From the NCBI RefSeq assembly GCF_011761305.1, contig NZ_JAAOZC010000006.1:1-64000 (forward strand): a stretch of DNA of 64,000 nucleotides, written 5' to 3'. The notes under the pieces were generated by a model, which had not been told where the DNA came from, did no database searches, and saw only the letters and a program-made list of their open reading frames with translations. Below, piece after piece: positions 1 to 9,796 of this stretch. The stretch comes from Sphingomonas vulcanisoli. GTDB taxonomy: Bacteria; Pseudomonadota; Alphaproteobacteria; Sphingomonadales; Sphingomonadaceae. The stretch's first letter is position 1. Each line of letters opens with the position of its first letter. The position numbers and the translations under genes were made by a program.

Positions 1-76
1 CGGACCGCTTACCCGGCAGCAATGGCTCGATCCGAACCCACTGCACGTCACTCAACTCGTAGCGCTTGATACCCAT
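1..76 (-). CDS. IS5-type transposase, N-terminal fragment cut by the window edge
   Basis: Reading leftward from an ATG at 76, the 25 visible codons begin MGIKRYELSDVQW and run through IEPLLPGKRS. This is the usual opening of IS5-family transposases common in sphingomonads. The gene continues beyond base 1, so whether the element is complete cannot be judged. It sits directly beside other IS debris, which marks the left border of the catabolic island. Confidence 0.75.
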   Translation of the reverse strand, partial: MGIKRYELSDVQWVRIEPLLPGKRS

Positions 77-148
77 GATGCCCCCGCAAATCGCGTACCT
101 CATGAATCAGACATCACGCCAAATGGAAATCCTGAATGTCGATACAGC

Positions 149-371
149 CTAGCTCATGAGGTTTTCCCACTCGGCCTGGGCAGCTGACCGGCGTGCCTTG
201 TAGACGGTTCGATCGATGAGGTGACGTTCAAGAGCGAAGAGATGTGGACGTTGGCGTGACCTTATGGCGGTCTAGTCACGCTCCCTATAAAGGCGCTTAT
301 TGCGTCTTCGGTGCCCACACGACGAGCGCACAATCCCTTAAGGTAGTCCGCCGGCATCATAGATCAACGTT
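149..371 (-). pseudogene. decayed C-terminal part of an IS6-type transposase
   Basis: On the minus strand the last about 30 codons before a TAG at 149-151 read ...FALERHLIDRTVYKARRS... and end AEWENLMS. From memory of the family, this resembles the ERHL...Y/FK..R.AALAEW tail of IS6-family transposases. Just upstream a different frame gives HANVH, which such proteins carry immediately before this tail, so at least one frameshift separates them. Stops interrupt the rest. The N-terminal part of an IS6 transposase on the same strand lies at 1512-1842, on the other side of the IS3 element, so both may be halves of one element. The assignment is by eye and uncertain. Confidence 0.45.
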
Positions 372-421
372 TGAACCGCGCCGGGTTTGTCGGAGGCTCC
401 AACTCCTGAGAAGGTGGAGCC

Positions 422-747
422 ATGACGAGCAAGACAACGAACAAGTTTGCGCCGGAAGTCCGCGAGCGAGCGGTGCGGATGGTTTTCGATCACGAGCGGG
501 ATCACCCGTCCAGATGGGCGACCGTGGTGTCGATCGCGGAGAAGATCGGCTGCGTTCCGCAGACGCGGCATGAGTGGGTGAAGAAGGCGGAGGTCAACAG
601 CGGCGAGCGCGCCGGTGTCCCGACCGAAGTTGCCGACAAGGTGAAGGCGCTGGAACGCGAGGTCCGTGAGTTGCGGCAAGCCAACGAGATTCTGCGCAAG
701 GCGTCAGCATATTTTGCTCAGGCGAAGTTCGACCGCCCGTTCCGGCG

Positions 748-751
<4 letters not shown>
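422..751 (+). CDS. IS3-family transposase OrfA
   Basis: This 109-residue protein has the features of IS3 OrfA: an N-terminal helix-turn-helix (about residues 10-55, with [13 protein letters not shown] and VSIAEKIG) and a C-terminal leucine-rich coiled coil (about residues 70-100, [16 protein letters not shown]). It binds the element ends and dimerises. A good ribosome-binding site (AAGGTGGAG) precedes the ATG. Its stop overlaps the orfB start as ATGA at 748-751. It looks intact, but its partner orfB is broken, so the element should not move by itself. Confidence 0.9.
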
Positions 752-1472
<721 letters not shown>

Positions 1473-1511
1473 CTCACAACCCAACGCCTCCGGCAGACCC
1501 GGCGCAGTTCA

Positions 1512-1842
1512 CTTCGCCCTCATGGTCGACCGCTCGCCAAAGGTAATGCATCTCACCGCCGATTTTCACGTAGACCTCGTCGAGGTGCCATCGCCAATGG
1601 CGAAAACCGCGCATCGCGCTCACACGCTGCCGACGAATGTCACCGGCGAAAAGCGGCCCAAACCTGTTCCACCAGAAGCGTATCGTCTCATGGCTGAGAT
1701 CAATGCCGCGCTCGAACAGCAGGTCCTCGACGTTTCTCAGCGACAGGGGAAAGCGGACATACATCATCACCACGAGGCGGATCACCTCAGGTGATGAATT
1801 GAAGCAGCGAAACGGGCTTTGAGGTTTGCGGTGTCGGGGCAT
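1512..1842 (-). pseudogene. IS6-family transposase, N-terminal half only
   Basis: From an ATG at 1842 the protein reads MPRHRKPQSPFRC and continues with the IS6 N-terminal zinc-finger/HTH region, then DEVYVKI (first catalytic Asp) and WRAVDHEGEV. It breaks at 1512, where the IS3 end begins; frames beyond that are IS3 sequence. About 110 of the usual 235 or so residues remain, and the second Asp and the Glu of the DDE triad are missing. A possible decayed C-terminal part lies on the far side of the IS3 at 149-371. Confidence 0.85.
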
Positions 1843-1997
1843 GCGCCTCGGCTAGCGCTGACATCCTAACGGCCGGTGCATTTGCTCTGACAATGCCTTG
1901 AACCGCTTGTACGGGCTGTCGGGCTTTGGCTCGTAGCGGCGCATCAGGGGCGGCTCGCAGGGCTTGAGAACCCGGGGCAACTTGCTCGGACAAAGCC
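1843..1997 (-). mobile_element. left end of the IS6-type element with its terminal inverted repeat
   Basis: Upstream of the truncated transposase there is non-coding sequence ending at 1976-1997 in GGCTTTGTCCGAGCAAGTTG (read on the minus strand from 1997), the form of an IS6-family terminal repeat (GGCnnTGTn...). The repeat ends one base before the stop codon of the thiolase gene (1999-2001). IS6 ends often carry outward promoter elements, but here any outward reading would oppose the catabolic operon. The other terminal repeat is not found in the window. Confidence 0.65.
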
Positions 1998-1998
1998 C

Positions 1999-3177
1999 TC
2001 AGATCCGTTCGAAGATGGCGGCGATACCCTGGCCGCCGCCGATGCACATGGTGGCCAACCCATAGCGGCCGCCTGTGCGGTGCAGTTCATGGACGAGCTT
2101 GGTGGTGATGATCGCGCCTGTCGCCCCCACCGGATGACCAAGCGAGATACCGCTGCCATTGGGATTGACCTTGGCTGGATCGAAATCGAGCTCGCGCGTC
2201 ACCGCGCAAGCCTGGGCTGCGAATGCTTCGTTGGATTCGATCACATCCAGGTCGGCAACAGTCAACCCGGCCTTCTTGAGCGCGCTGCGCGTCGCCGGCA
2301 CCGGGCCAATGCCCATATAGGCGGGATCAACGCCCGCATGGCCGTAAGCTACAAGCCGCGCCAGAGGCTTCAACCCGCGCGACTGCACCGCTGCTGCACT
2401 GGCAAGAACAACTGCGCTCGCGCCATCGTTGATGCCAGAGGCGTTGCCTGCTGTCACCGTACCGTCCCTTTGGAAGACAGGCTTTAACGTTCCAAGATCC
2501 TCGGCCGACACATTGGCGCGAACGAACTCGTCGGTATCGAAGGCTATCGGGTTGCGACGGACCATAACCTCAACCGGGACGATCTGATCGCGAAAATATC
2601 CTTCCGCGACGGCACGGGAAGCCCGAAGCTGGCTTTCCAAGGCCAGCGCATCCTGATCCTCGCGGGAAATGCCGTAACGCGCCGCGACATTCTCGGCGGT
2701 AACGCCCATGTGGATCATCTGGAAGGGATCGGTGAGGACTCCGGTTAGGCCATCCTGCAGAGCGCCTTCGCCCATCTTCAGGCCCCAACGGGCGCCCGGA
2801 ACAAAATAAGCCGCGCGACTCATGATTTCCGCGCCCGCGCCGATAGCGATCTGGACGTCGCCGAGCAGGATGGATTGTGCCGCGCTGATGATCGCTTGAA
2901 GGCCCGATCCACAAAGGCGGTTGACCGTGAGCGCGGGGCTCTCCTGAGGAAGGCCGGCACCAATAGAGGCGATTCGAGCCGCATATGCGTCGCGCGGCTC
3001 GGTATGAATGACGTTGCCGAGGACGAGCGCCTCCACGCTATCCGCGGTGATGCCTGCGCGCTGGATCGCAGCTTTGGCGATATGCGCGGCAAGTTCACCG
3101 GGCTTCTGGTCTCTAAGCGAACCACCAAAGGAGCCGATCGCGCTTCGCGCTGCGGACACAACAAAAACGTCGGTCAT
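1999..3177 (-). CDS. thiolase (acetyl-CoA C-acyltransferase)
   Basis: The 392-residue protein is a full-length thiolase. Cys89 in LCGSGLQ is the acyl-accepting nucleophile, NEAFA and GHPVGATGA supply the active-site Asn and His, and CIGGGQG near the C-terminus carries the second Cys. Thiolases cleave 3-ketoacyl-CoA to acyl-CoA plus acetyl-CoA (or run in reverse). As the last gene of the minus-strand catabolic block it probably performs the final thiolytic step on the side-chain CoA ester. A 221-bp gap separates it from the next gene upstream, so it may have its own promoter. Its stop codon lies one base from the IS6 end, yet the C-terminus (IAAIFERI) looks complete. Confidence 0.93.
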   Translation of the reverse strand: MTDVFVVSAARSAIGSFGGSLRDQKPGELAAHIAKAAIQRAGITADSVEALVLGNVIHTEPRDAYAARIASIGAGLPQESPALTVNRLCGSGLQAIISAAQSILLGDVQIAIGAGAEIMSRAAYFVPGARWGLKMGEGALQDGLTGVLTDPFQMIHMGVTAENVAARYGISREDQDALALESQLRASRAVAEGYFRDQIVPVEVMVRRNPIAFDTDEFVRANVSAEDLGTLKPVFQRDGTVTAGNASGINDGASAVVLASAAAVQSRGLKPLARLVAYGHAGVDPAYMGIGPVPATRSALKKAGLTVADLDVIESNEAFAAQACAVTRELDFDPAKVNPNGSGISLGHPVGATGAIITTKLVHELHRTGGRYGLATMCIGGGQGIAAIFERI

Positions 3178-3398
3178 TTGATCTCCATTCGAATATTGGC
3201 GCGCAAACAGTCAATTCATTCATCTGCGCCGCTTGATTTATCGCAACGTCCGTGACGCGCTGGAACAATTGCTCTTGATGTTTCGCAGTCACGGCCGAGG
3301 AGGTACTTTACAACCGGTTGAATGACTGTCGGATTGGCTCAATATCCATCGCCCAATTAGCGTAACTCAGAGCACTTTGTGTGACGCTCCGGTCACCA

Positions 3399-4241
3399 TC
3401 ATGAAGGCGCAAAGCCCTCGCCGATTGGGCTGATCAAGGACCGCTCAAGAACGGATTTTGCCCCACGGATTGCTTGACGGATGCGCTCATGGGCAGAAAC
3501 ATTACTTTTCATGGCGGGGTGCTGAGGGACTTCCACCTCGATAGGCGTGCCTTTCGGAACGCTGCGCAACATGGCGACAAGCGGAAGATCACCGCTGCCC
3601 GGCGGCAAACGGTTCGTCAGCGACTCAACACGCAGCTGATCGGGCGCCATATGGGCTGGACCGTCGCATATCTGGACAGTGCCCAGAAGGCTGCCGTCGA
3701 TCGCCGCTATCTGTTCAACGGTTACGCCGGTACGAGCGGCATGAAGGAGGTCGAGGGTAAGGACGGCGTTGCCCTCACCGGCTGTTTCGATCAGATGGAG
3801 CGCGTCCTTCAGTGACTTTATCTTTGCGGTCGACGTAAACTCCAGCGCCAGCAACAACCCATATTCGGCGCAAAGATCGCTGAAAGCCTTGAAAGCATCC
3901 CGCTGCGCTGCCGCATCCTCTATCTGAACATGCGTCGTTGCCTGACGCGCTCCAAGGCCGGCGGCTCTCGACAATCCGGGTCGATAATCTTCGAGGCAGA
4001 CGCCGGTTGTTAACGGGAAATATTCCGCGTTTAGCAGCGTCAAATTTCCTGCCGTCATCCGGCTCCTAAGCGCCCTAACCGATGCTTGATCGGAGACACG
4101 GGGAAAGTCCGCCGGAAGGACGGCCGGTACGTGTGTAAATGTGGATATTGCCTGACAGCCCTGTTTCGCTGCCTCATCCGCTAATTGGCAAGCATCAAGA
4201 TCGGTCGCCGTCATGTGGTGAAGTGACAGTATTTGTGTCAT
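3399..4241 (-). CDS. TIM-barrel sugar-phosphate isomerase/epimerase family protein (1 of 3)
   Basis: A 280-residue xylose-isomerase-like TIM barrel. The metal-ligand pattern is visible: Glu in LALEFTS, Asp and His in LTLDLLHAART, Asp in VQICDGPAH and Glu in IEVEVPQ. An in-frame extension to 4349 exists, but the ATG at 4241 (MTQILSLHHM) is preferred because it starts at the fold's first strand and the extension is basic, polar and overlaps the upstream gene. Members of this superfamily include isomerases, epimerases, dehydratases (3-dehydroshikimate) and lyases, so the reaction is open. A related protein with the same QICD signature is encoded at 15080. It lies 97 bp after the crotonase gene, probably in the same operon. 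Confidence 0.82.
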   Translation of the reverse strand: MTQILSLHHMTATDLDACQLADEAAKQGCQAISTFTHVPAVLPADFPRVSDQASVRALRSRMTAGNLTLLNAEYFPLTTGVCLEDYRPGLSRAAGLGARQATTHVQIEDAAAQRDAFKAFSDLCAEYGLLLALEFTSTAKIKSLKDALHLIETAGEGNAVLTLDLLHAARTGVTVEQIAAIDGSLLGTVQICDGPAHMAPDQLRVESLTNRLPPGSGDLPLVAMLRSVPKGTPIEVEVPQHPAMKSNVSAHERIRQAIRGAKSVLERSLISPIGEGFAPS

Positions 4242-4338
4242 GTTTGACCTGCGACGAAGCTTTCTACCCGTATGTCGCAGAATATATTTGCGGATTTGCT
4301 CTGAATGGATGGATGATTGCGATATATCGTTATCACTA

Positions 4339-5160
4339 TCACGCTCCAATGAAGGTAGGCGGCCTGCGGTCGATTAGTGCTTCAATTCCTTCCTTATGAT
4401 CGGCGCTGTAGTGGGCGAGTGCCTGCGTAGTTGCGGACATTTCAAGAAGCGTGTCGAAGCTCGCAGACTGGCCTGCACGCATTAGGGACTTTGCGATCCG
4501 AAGGGCGTGTGGCGGCATTGACGCAATCTTCTGCGCCAGTCGCTCGGCTTCCGCCGTCAATCTACCGAGTGGGACGACCCGACTGACCAAGCCCCATAAG
4601 GCTGCCGTTTCCGCATCGATCGAGTCTCCCGTGAAAAAGAGTTCTGCGGCACGGCTCATTCCGATAGCCCGAGGCAACAGCCAAGCACCACCATCGCCGG
4701 GAAGCAGGCCCAGCTTCAGAAAGGGCACGGAGAAGGTCGCCGTGGCGGCCGCGATGCGAATATCCGCGAGGCAAACGATATCGCAGCCAAGACCGACGGC
4801 CGGCCCGTTTACCGCCGCGATCAACGGCATATCGAGGGCGTAAAGCGCCCGGACTATTCCATGGACATTGTTTCTATAGGCTTCCCTTAAAGCCATGCCC
4901 GATCCTGCGAACATGCCCTCTTTCGAACGCATGGCATGGATATCGCCACCCGCGGAAAAGGCGCTGCCGTCGCCGGTCAGGATTGCGCAGCGGATCGCGG
5001 GATCGCCGTTAAGTTCATCGCACATTGCTTTCGCAGCGTGGCCATCGCCGGCTAGAGCCAAGGGATTACGCCGTTCCGGCCTGTTTAACCAAATGCGCGC
5101 AATGTTTTGCTCCACCTCCCATCGAAAGGGTGGAGGCGTGGCGGATGTCCCTGCACTCAT
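4339..5160 (-). CDS. enoyl-CoA hydratase/isomerase family protein (crotonase fold)
   Basis: The 273-residue protein has the crotonase oxyanion-hole segments FSAGGDI and GPAVGLGCDI and the LLPGDGGAWLLPR segment. In classical enoyl-CoA hydratase the two catalytic glutamates lie in GGGCE and PEI; here the equivalents appear to be Asp (GLGCD) and Phe (VPFLKLG), so simple hydration may not be its reaction; an isomerase, hydrolase or ring-cleaving role is possible. It starts within the stop of the upstream reductase gene (4-bp overlap), showing translational coupling with the Rieske system. It likely acts on the CoA ester made by the synthetase encoded at 8297. Confidence 0.85.
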   Translation of the reverse strand: MSAGTSATPPPFRWEVEQNIARIWLNRPERRNPLALAGDGHAAKAMCDELNGDPAIRCAILTGDGSAFSAGGDIHAMRSKEGMFAGSGMALREAYRNNVHGIVRALYALDMPLIAAVNGPAVGLGCDIVCLADIRIAAATATFSVPFLKLGLLPGDGGAWLLPRAIGMSRAAELFFTGDSIDAETAALWGLVSRVVPLGRLTAEAERLAQKIASMPPHALRIAKSLMRAGQSASFDTLLEMSATTQALAHYSADHKEGIEALIDRRPPTFIGA

Positions 5161-6125
5161 AGGTCTAGAACCAGCAGGGCGGACTCAGCGCGGGAGCAAC
5201 ACGGCAAAAACTGATCGTTTTTAGCCTTCTCCTCATCGGTCAAGTAAACGTCACGATGCTCCGGAATGCCGTCCAATACTCGGGTAAGGCAAGTGCCGCA
5301 CACACCGCTTTCGCAGGAAATCGGGATTTCGATGCCTTCTGCCGCCAGCGCTTCGGAGACGCTTTTTTCCGCGGGAATATGAATGACGCGATTGCTCGAA
5401 GCGAGCTTGACGTCGAAACTGCCATCGGCGGATTTATCGATCACGCCGCTAGAAAAATATTCCATATGAAGGCGGGAACTGTCCCACCCCGAGCTTCGGG
5501 CTCCATCCAATATCCAGTCCATGAAGCCTTTCGGGCCGCATATATAAAGATGGGTTCCCTCGGGAACCGAAGACAGAACCTTATCGCGATCGAATCGCTG
5601 TTCAGCGGGGCCGTCATCGTGATGTAGGCTGACCTGCGCCGCAAATGGCGCTGCGGCTATCCGCGCGGCAAAGGCCGTTCGTTGGAGATTACGCGTGCAA
5701 TAATGCATCTCGAAATGCGTACCGATCTGCGCAAGTCGCTCTGCCATACAAAGGATCGGCGTGATCCCGATGCCGCCCCCCAACAGCAGATAATGGGGCG
5801 CGTTTGGCATAAGCGGAAAGTGATTCCGCGGCATGCTGATCTCTAATGCGTCGCCTTCGCCAATGTCGTCAGCCAAGGCCCGGGAACCGCCCCGCGACTC
5901 TCCTTCGCGCTGGACGCACAATAGATAGCGATGACTTTCGGCAGGGTCATTACAAATGGAATATTGCCGAATCATGCCGCCCGGAAGGGCGACATCGACA
6001 TGAGATCCGGCGGAAAACGGAGGTAGTGCTTCTCCAGCTCGTGAAACGAGTTCAAAGCTGAAAATATCCTCCGCTTCAACTTGCTTACGCGCGACGATCA
6101 CTGGCAGACTCATGTGCTGGCTCAT
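5157..6125 (-). CDS. VanB/phthalate-dioxygenase-reductase type ferredoxin reductase
   Basis: A 322-residue class IA oxygenase reductase. The order is a flavin-binding barrel (about 1-105, with RQYSICNDP), an NAD-binding domain (about 110-225, GGGIGITPILCMA) and a C-terminal plant-type 2Fe-2S domain (CESGVCGTC plus a later Cys). It passes electrons from NAD(P)H directly to a Rieske oxygenase, so no separate ferredoxin is needed. It overlaps the Rieske gene upstream by 4 bp, making that its obvious partner. As the only reductase in the island, it may also serve the second Rieske enzyme (13782-14897), but this is inference. Confidence 0.93.
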   Translation of the reverse strand: MSQHMSLPVIVARKQVEAEDIFSFELVSRAGEALPPFSAGSHVDVALPGGMIRQYSICNDPAESHRYLLCVQREGESRGGSRALADDIGEGDALEISMPRNHFPLMPNAPHYLLLGGGIGITPILCMAERLAQIGTHFEMHYCTRNLQRTAFAARIAAAPFAAQVSLHHDDGPAEQRFDRDKVLSSVPEGTHLYICGPKGFMDWILDGARSSGWDSSRLHMEYFSSGVIDKSADGSFDVKLASSNRVIHIPAEKSVSEALAAEGIEIPISCESGVCGTCLTRVLDGIPEHRDVYLTDEEKAKNDQFLPCCSRAESALLVLDL

Positions 6126-7387
6126 TCAGTCGGGACTGGATCGGTAATATTCTCGGGCGGATTGAACGCATCTATCGTCGACCAGTCTATTCCCCGATAC
6201 CGCAGTGAAATTCCGCGGATATGGGCATAATCGATGCGATCGGCGGGATCCCGCGAGAGCGTGCCCTCTTCTTGTTCACGCAGCATTTCCAATAGGCGGC
6301 GGCGCGTCTGGGCGATTACGACATCGCTCGTTCCCAGATGCTCTTTCGATCGATCGACGATCGGACCCATGGATTCCGCAATGACGACATCTTCGGTCGG
6401 CACCGTTCCGGGCAGACCCGACCAATGCCCCTGTTCCATTCGCGCCCGATCTTGCCGCCACATGTTTTCGAAGCCGCCGAGACCTGCTGCGAAATTATCA
6501 TAGGTTCCTGGCAGCATGGGTGCGATCGTTTCACCCTCTTCAAGAGGACGATCCGAATGATAATAGAACGTCCACAGTATATGATTATAATCATCGATGG
6601 GAACGTAACAAAAGGTCTGGCTCACCGCCCCAGGCCGCATTGGGATAAAGCTGAAAAACGGCAGCACAATTTCACGAACACGGGTATATTCCGTACCATC
6701 ATTGAATCCCCGGATGGCACCTTCTTTCAGGCCGTATGGAACTCGAACGACTTTAAATACGGGAGGCATATCGAGTGTCAGTCTCAGTTCATCCATGGAG
6801 CTCACATTGGATGCCAAGATCCCACTCTTGTGCAGGATACCAAGATGTGCGGAATCCAGAACCGTCTCAAAGCCTTGTAGCCAATTTGACTTGCACTCGC
6901 CGCGGATCGCTTTGACCTGATTCGCCGGGAGCGAATTGAATTCCCAATCCGGGAATTTAGGCGTCTCACCGCCACCAAAATAGGCCCAGATAACGCCCGC
7001 CGCCTCACGCACGGGAAAATGGCGCACGGGAATATTCTTTATGAACTTTTCTCGGCGCTCGATCGGTTCGGATGGGGCATCCAGCAATTGACCTTCGACG
7101 CCGACCTTCCAACCGTGATAGAGGCAGGTGAGCGCGCAATCTCCGTTACGGGCCAACGCCATCGAAACGCCGCGATGCGGGCAGGCTTCATCGATAAGGC
7201 CAACCCGCCCATCGGTGGCGCGAAACGCGACGAAATTTTCTCCCAGAACACGGATACGTTGCGGCGCTCCGTCGGCAAGAAGCGTTTCGGAGCGCAGGAG
7301 GGGCAGCCAGTAGCTTCGCGCCAGCTTTCCCATCGGCGTCCCCGGTCCAACGCGACAAAGCAGCTCATTTTGTTCATGCGTGAGCAT
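6122..7387 (-). CDS. Rieske non-haem iron oxygenase, alpha subunit (phthalate/phenoxybenzoate dioxygenase type)
   Basis: The 421-residue protein carries the Rieske 2Fe-2S ligands Cys69, His71, Cys88 and His91 (CPHRG...CLYHGW) and mononuclear iron ligands in the DSAHLGILH segment. The opening MLTHEQNELLCRVGPGTPMG is typical of phthalate 4,5-dioxygenase-like enzymes. These add two oxygen atoms to, or O-demethylate, aromatic rings. There is no beta-subunit gene, which is normal for this class. The neighbouring reductase overlaps by 4 bp, and the gene itself overlaps the amidohydrolase gene upstream by 14 bp. The ring substrate cannot be read from sequence. Confidence 0.92.
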   Translation of the reverse strand: MLTHEQNELLCRVGPGTPMGKLARSYWLPLLRSETLLADGAPQRIRVLGENFVAFRATDGRVGLIDEACPHRGVSMALARNGDCALTCLYHGWKVGVEGQLLDAPSEPIERREKFIKNIPVRHFPVREAAGVIWAYFGGGETPKFPDWEFNSLPANQVKAIRGECKSNWLQGFETVLDSAHLGILHKSGILASNVSSMDELRLTLDMPPVFKVVRVPYGLKEGAIRGFNDGTEYTRVREIVLPFFSFIPMRPGAVSQTFCYVPIDDYNHILWTFYYHSDRPLEEGETIAPMLPGTYDNFAAGLGGFENMWRQDRARMEQGHWSGLPGTVPTEDVVIAESMGPIVDRSKEHLGTSDVVIAQTRRRLLEMLREQEEGTLSRDPADRIDYAHIRGISLRYRGIDWSTIDAFNPPENITDPVPTE

Positions 7388-8297
7388 CGGCCTCTCCTTT
7401 GATTTCGTTGGGATCGAACCCGGCCTCGCGAGGAAGACCGTAAAGCCGGGCGGGATTCTCTACAAAGATCGCATGGAGCGCAGCATCGCTTGATGTCCAT
7501 TGACCTATCAGTTCGATCAGCGCTTCTGTGCGCGGCATGAGCGACGGATCGGAAATGGCGACATGAGGCCAATCGCTGCCCCATAGAAGGGATTGGCGGT
7601 GATCTTCGATCAGAGTGGACGCGACCGGGATGGTATCGCGCCAAGGCTCCGCACACAGACGATAGGCGCCAGAAAGTTTTACATAACGATCGCGTTGATC
7701 AAGAATGGCGCGCAGCGCGGCGAACTGAGGGCCATGAATACCCATTGCCATGTCGCAGTCGCCGAAATGCGCGAGGACTACGGGGACCGGCAGAGCGTCA
7801 ATGATCGGCTTCAGTTCGGCGAGCATGTGTCCGGGCACGCCAAACTCGATGTGCCAGCCATAGGGGGCGATGCGTTCGGCGAGCGCCATCGCCGCTTCCG
7901 GTGCCACGCCGCCGCGTGTCAGCGTCAGCAAACGGACCCCGCGGACGCCTGCTTCATGCATTTCGGCCAGCTTGGACTCGCGGATGTCCGGCGCGATCGC
8001 GGCGACGCCTCGGAGCCGATCCGGATGAAGACGCAGGCCTTCGAGGAGCAAATCATTGTTTGTCCCATGCACGCTCACCTGCACAAGCACGCCATATTTG
8101 AGCCCGACCTCGTCGAGCATCCCGATATAGGCGCCGATATCGGCGATCGGTGGATCGTAGTTGCGCGGCGATACCCAGGGAGCCGCCCCGACGACATGGG
8201 CATGGCAATCCCAGGCCTTTGCCGGCAGACGGAGTGCAGGTGTCCGCACAGGCCAGGGCGAAAGGCACGGTATCGGAATGTCGGTGCCGATCTGCAT
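7374..8297 (-). CDS. amidohydrolase-superfamily protein (LigI / 2-pyrone-4,6-dicarboxylate lactonase-like)
   Basis: A 307-residue TIM-barrel hydrolase. Visible metal/catalytic residues are the HxH of WDCHAHVVG, a His in VLAHFGD and the Asp of LLWGSDWPH. This pattern belongs to the group containing LigI lactonase and related decarboxylases. In a catabolic operon it may open a lactone or hydrolyse a ring-cleavage product. Its start overlaps the stop of the acyl-CoA synthetase gene by one base (TGATG), and its end overlaps the Rieske gene, so it is part of the same transcript. Exact substrate unknown. Confidence 0.82.
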   Translation of the reverse strand: MQIGTDIPIPCLSPWPVRTPALRLPAKAWDCHAHVVGAAPWVSPRNYDPPIADIGAYIGMLDEVGLKYGVLVQVSVHGTNNDLLLEGLRLHPDRLRGVAAIAPDIRESKLAEMHEAGVRGVRLLTLTRGGVAPEAAMALAERIAPYGWHIEFGVPGHMLAELKPIIDALPVPVVLAHFGDCDMAMGIHGPQFAALRAILDQRDRYVKLSGAYRLCAEPWRDTIPVASTLIEDHRQSLLWGSDWPHVAISDPSLMPRTEALIELIGQWTSSDAALHAIFVENPARLYGLPREAGFDPNEIKGEADAHA

Positions 8298-9796
8298 CAG
8301 CGAAGATCCGCCACCGATGCATCAAGCGCGGTCAATTCGCCGCGCTGGATCTTCTGTGTCGCCGTTTTCGGGATGACGTCGATGAACCTGACGTAGCGGG
8401 GTAACATATAAGGGGGGAAATGATCCGCCAGGAAGCTGCGGATAGCCGCCGGCTCGATCGGCTCGCCCGCCACGACCACCGCCTTGACCTCCTCTCCCAT
8501 GACGGCGTCCGGGACGCCGACGATGGCGCAGTCTTCGACGCCGGGCATGGTTATGAGGCGCGTTTCCATCTCCACCGGTGAAATCATCTCGCCCCCCCGC
8601 CGGATCAGTTCTTTGATGCGGCCATGGAAATACAGATATCCATCGGCATCGAACGATCCGATATCGCCGGTATGAAACCAAAGATTGCGGGTCGCTTCCA
8701 CAAACTTGTCGGGTTTGTTCCAATATCCGGACATGACCGCAAAAGGCTCGCGTGGGCGGGCGACGATCTCGCCGCGAACGCCTGGGGGGACAGGACGGTC
8801 CTGCGGATCGACTACGCGCAGCTCGATATCCTCCCGGACCCGTCCAACGGAGCCGAACCGCGTATCCTTGAGCGAGTTGGAAGAGGTCCACCCGCCGATC
8901 TCGGTCATGCCGTAGCTCTCGTTGATCGGAAAACCGAAACGCTCCTCGATGGCGCTCCAAACTTCGGGGGCGGCGCCTCCGCCGATACAGAAACGCAGCC
9001 GGTGATCTTTCTGCACGCCGGGATGGCGGTTGACGAGCAGGGCAAGCACCGTCCCTACGAAGGTGCAGCCCGTTGCATCGAACCGGCGGGCATCGTCAAA
9101 GAAGGTCGATGCGTTGAATTTCGGCCGGATGATGATGCTCGCGCCCACAGTGATGGCGCCCATCACCGCAAACATTTGCGGATTGACGTGGAAGAGCGGC
9201 AGGAAAACCAGAATGCGATCTTCGGAATGGAGTCCGACAAGATTAGCGGTGGCCAGCCCGGTGGCCTCATAGGCGTGATAGCTATTCATCACCCCCTTCG
9301 GCAGCCCGGTCGTTCCCGACGTATAAAGGATCGTGGCCGTATCCCATGGCTCCGGGCTCACGGCTTCGATCTGTTCAAAGGGACTCAAGCTTTCGAAAAA
9401 ATCCTCATCGCTGCCGATCAGCACCAGCGGTAATTTGCGCTGATCTTCGGTAAGTTGATTGCCGAGCTTTTCATGCCATGCTCGATCCGCGACGATGATC
9501 TTACTCTCGGACTGATCGACGGTGTAGCGCAGTCCATCGGCGAGCAGCTGGTTGTTCAGCGCGACGAGAACGGCGCCCGTCATGCTGATACCGAACCAGG
9601 CGACGATATAGGCGGCGCTATTGCCCGCCAACAGCGCCACATGATCACCGCGCTGCACGCCTTTCGCTTGAAGGAGCGATCCAAATCGAGCTGCACGATC
9701 GGCGATTTCCGCATAAGTATGGGTGCCGTGATCCGTGATCAAAAACGGCCTATCGCCAAATTTCGCAAGGCGATTGAAGAGCGATTGATCACTCAC
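8297..9796 (-). CDS. AMP-forming acyl-CoA synthetase
   Basis: The 499-residue protein has the adenylate-forming signature ILYTSGTTGLPKG, the A5 motif ESYGMTEIGG, the TGD segment (FHTGDIGSF) and hinge GRIKELIRRGGE, with a C-terminal PKTATQKIQR lysine. It joins a carboxylic acid to CoA via an acyl-AMP. It is translationally coupled to the acyl-CoA dehydrogenase gene upstream (4-bp overlap), so the acid released by the meta-cleavage hydrolase or a side-chain acid is the likely substrate. The length is slightly short of typical (about 510-550) but all domains are present. Confidence 0.93.
   Translation of the reverse strand: MSDQSLFNRLAKFGDRPFLITDHGTHTYAEIADRAARFGSLLQAKGVQRGDHVALLAGNSAAYIVAWFGISMTGAVLVALNNQLLADGLRYTVDQSESKIIVADRAWHEKLGNQLTEDQRKLPLVLIGSDEDFFESLSPFEQIEAVSPEPWDTATILYTSGTTGLPKGVMNSYHAYEATGLATANLVGLHSEDRILVFLPLFHVNPQMFAVMGAITVGASIIIRPKFNASTFFDDARRFDATGCTFVGTVLALLVNRHPGVQKDHRLRFCIGGGAAPEVWSAIEERFGFPINESYGMTEIGGWTSSNSLKDTRFGSVGRVREDIELRVVDPQDRPVPPGVRGEIVARPREPFAVMSGYWNKPDKFVEATRNLWFHTGDIGSFDADGYLYFHGRIKELIRRGGEMISPVEMETRLITMPGVEDCAIVGVPDAVMGEEVKAVVVAGEPIEPAAIRSFLADHFPPYMLPRYVRFIDVIPKTATQKIQRGELTALDASVADLR

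Noticed and set aside
1787-2047. 86-residue frame on the minus strand between the IS6 transposase and thiolase genes
   Set aside because: It covers the non-coding left end of the IS6 element and the thiolase 3' end, with no motif of its own.
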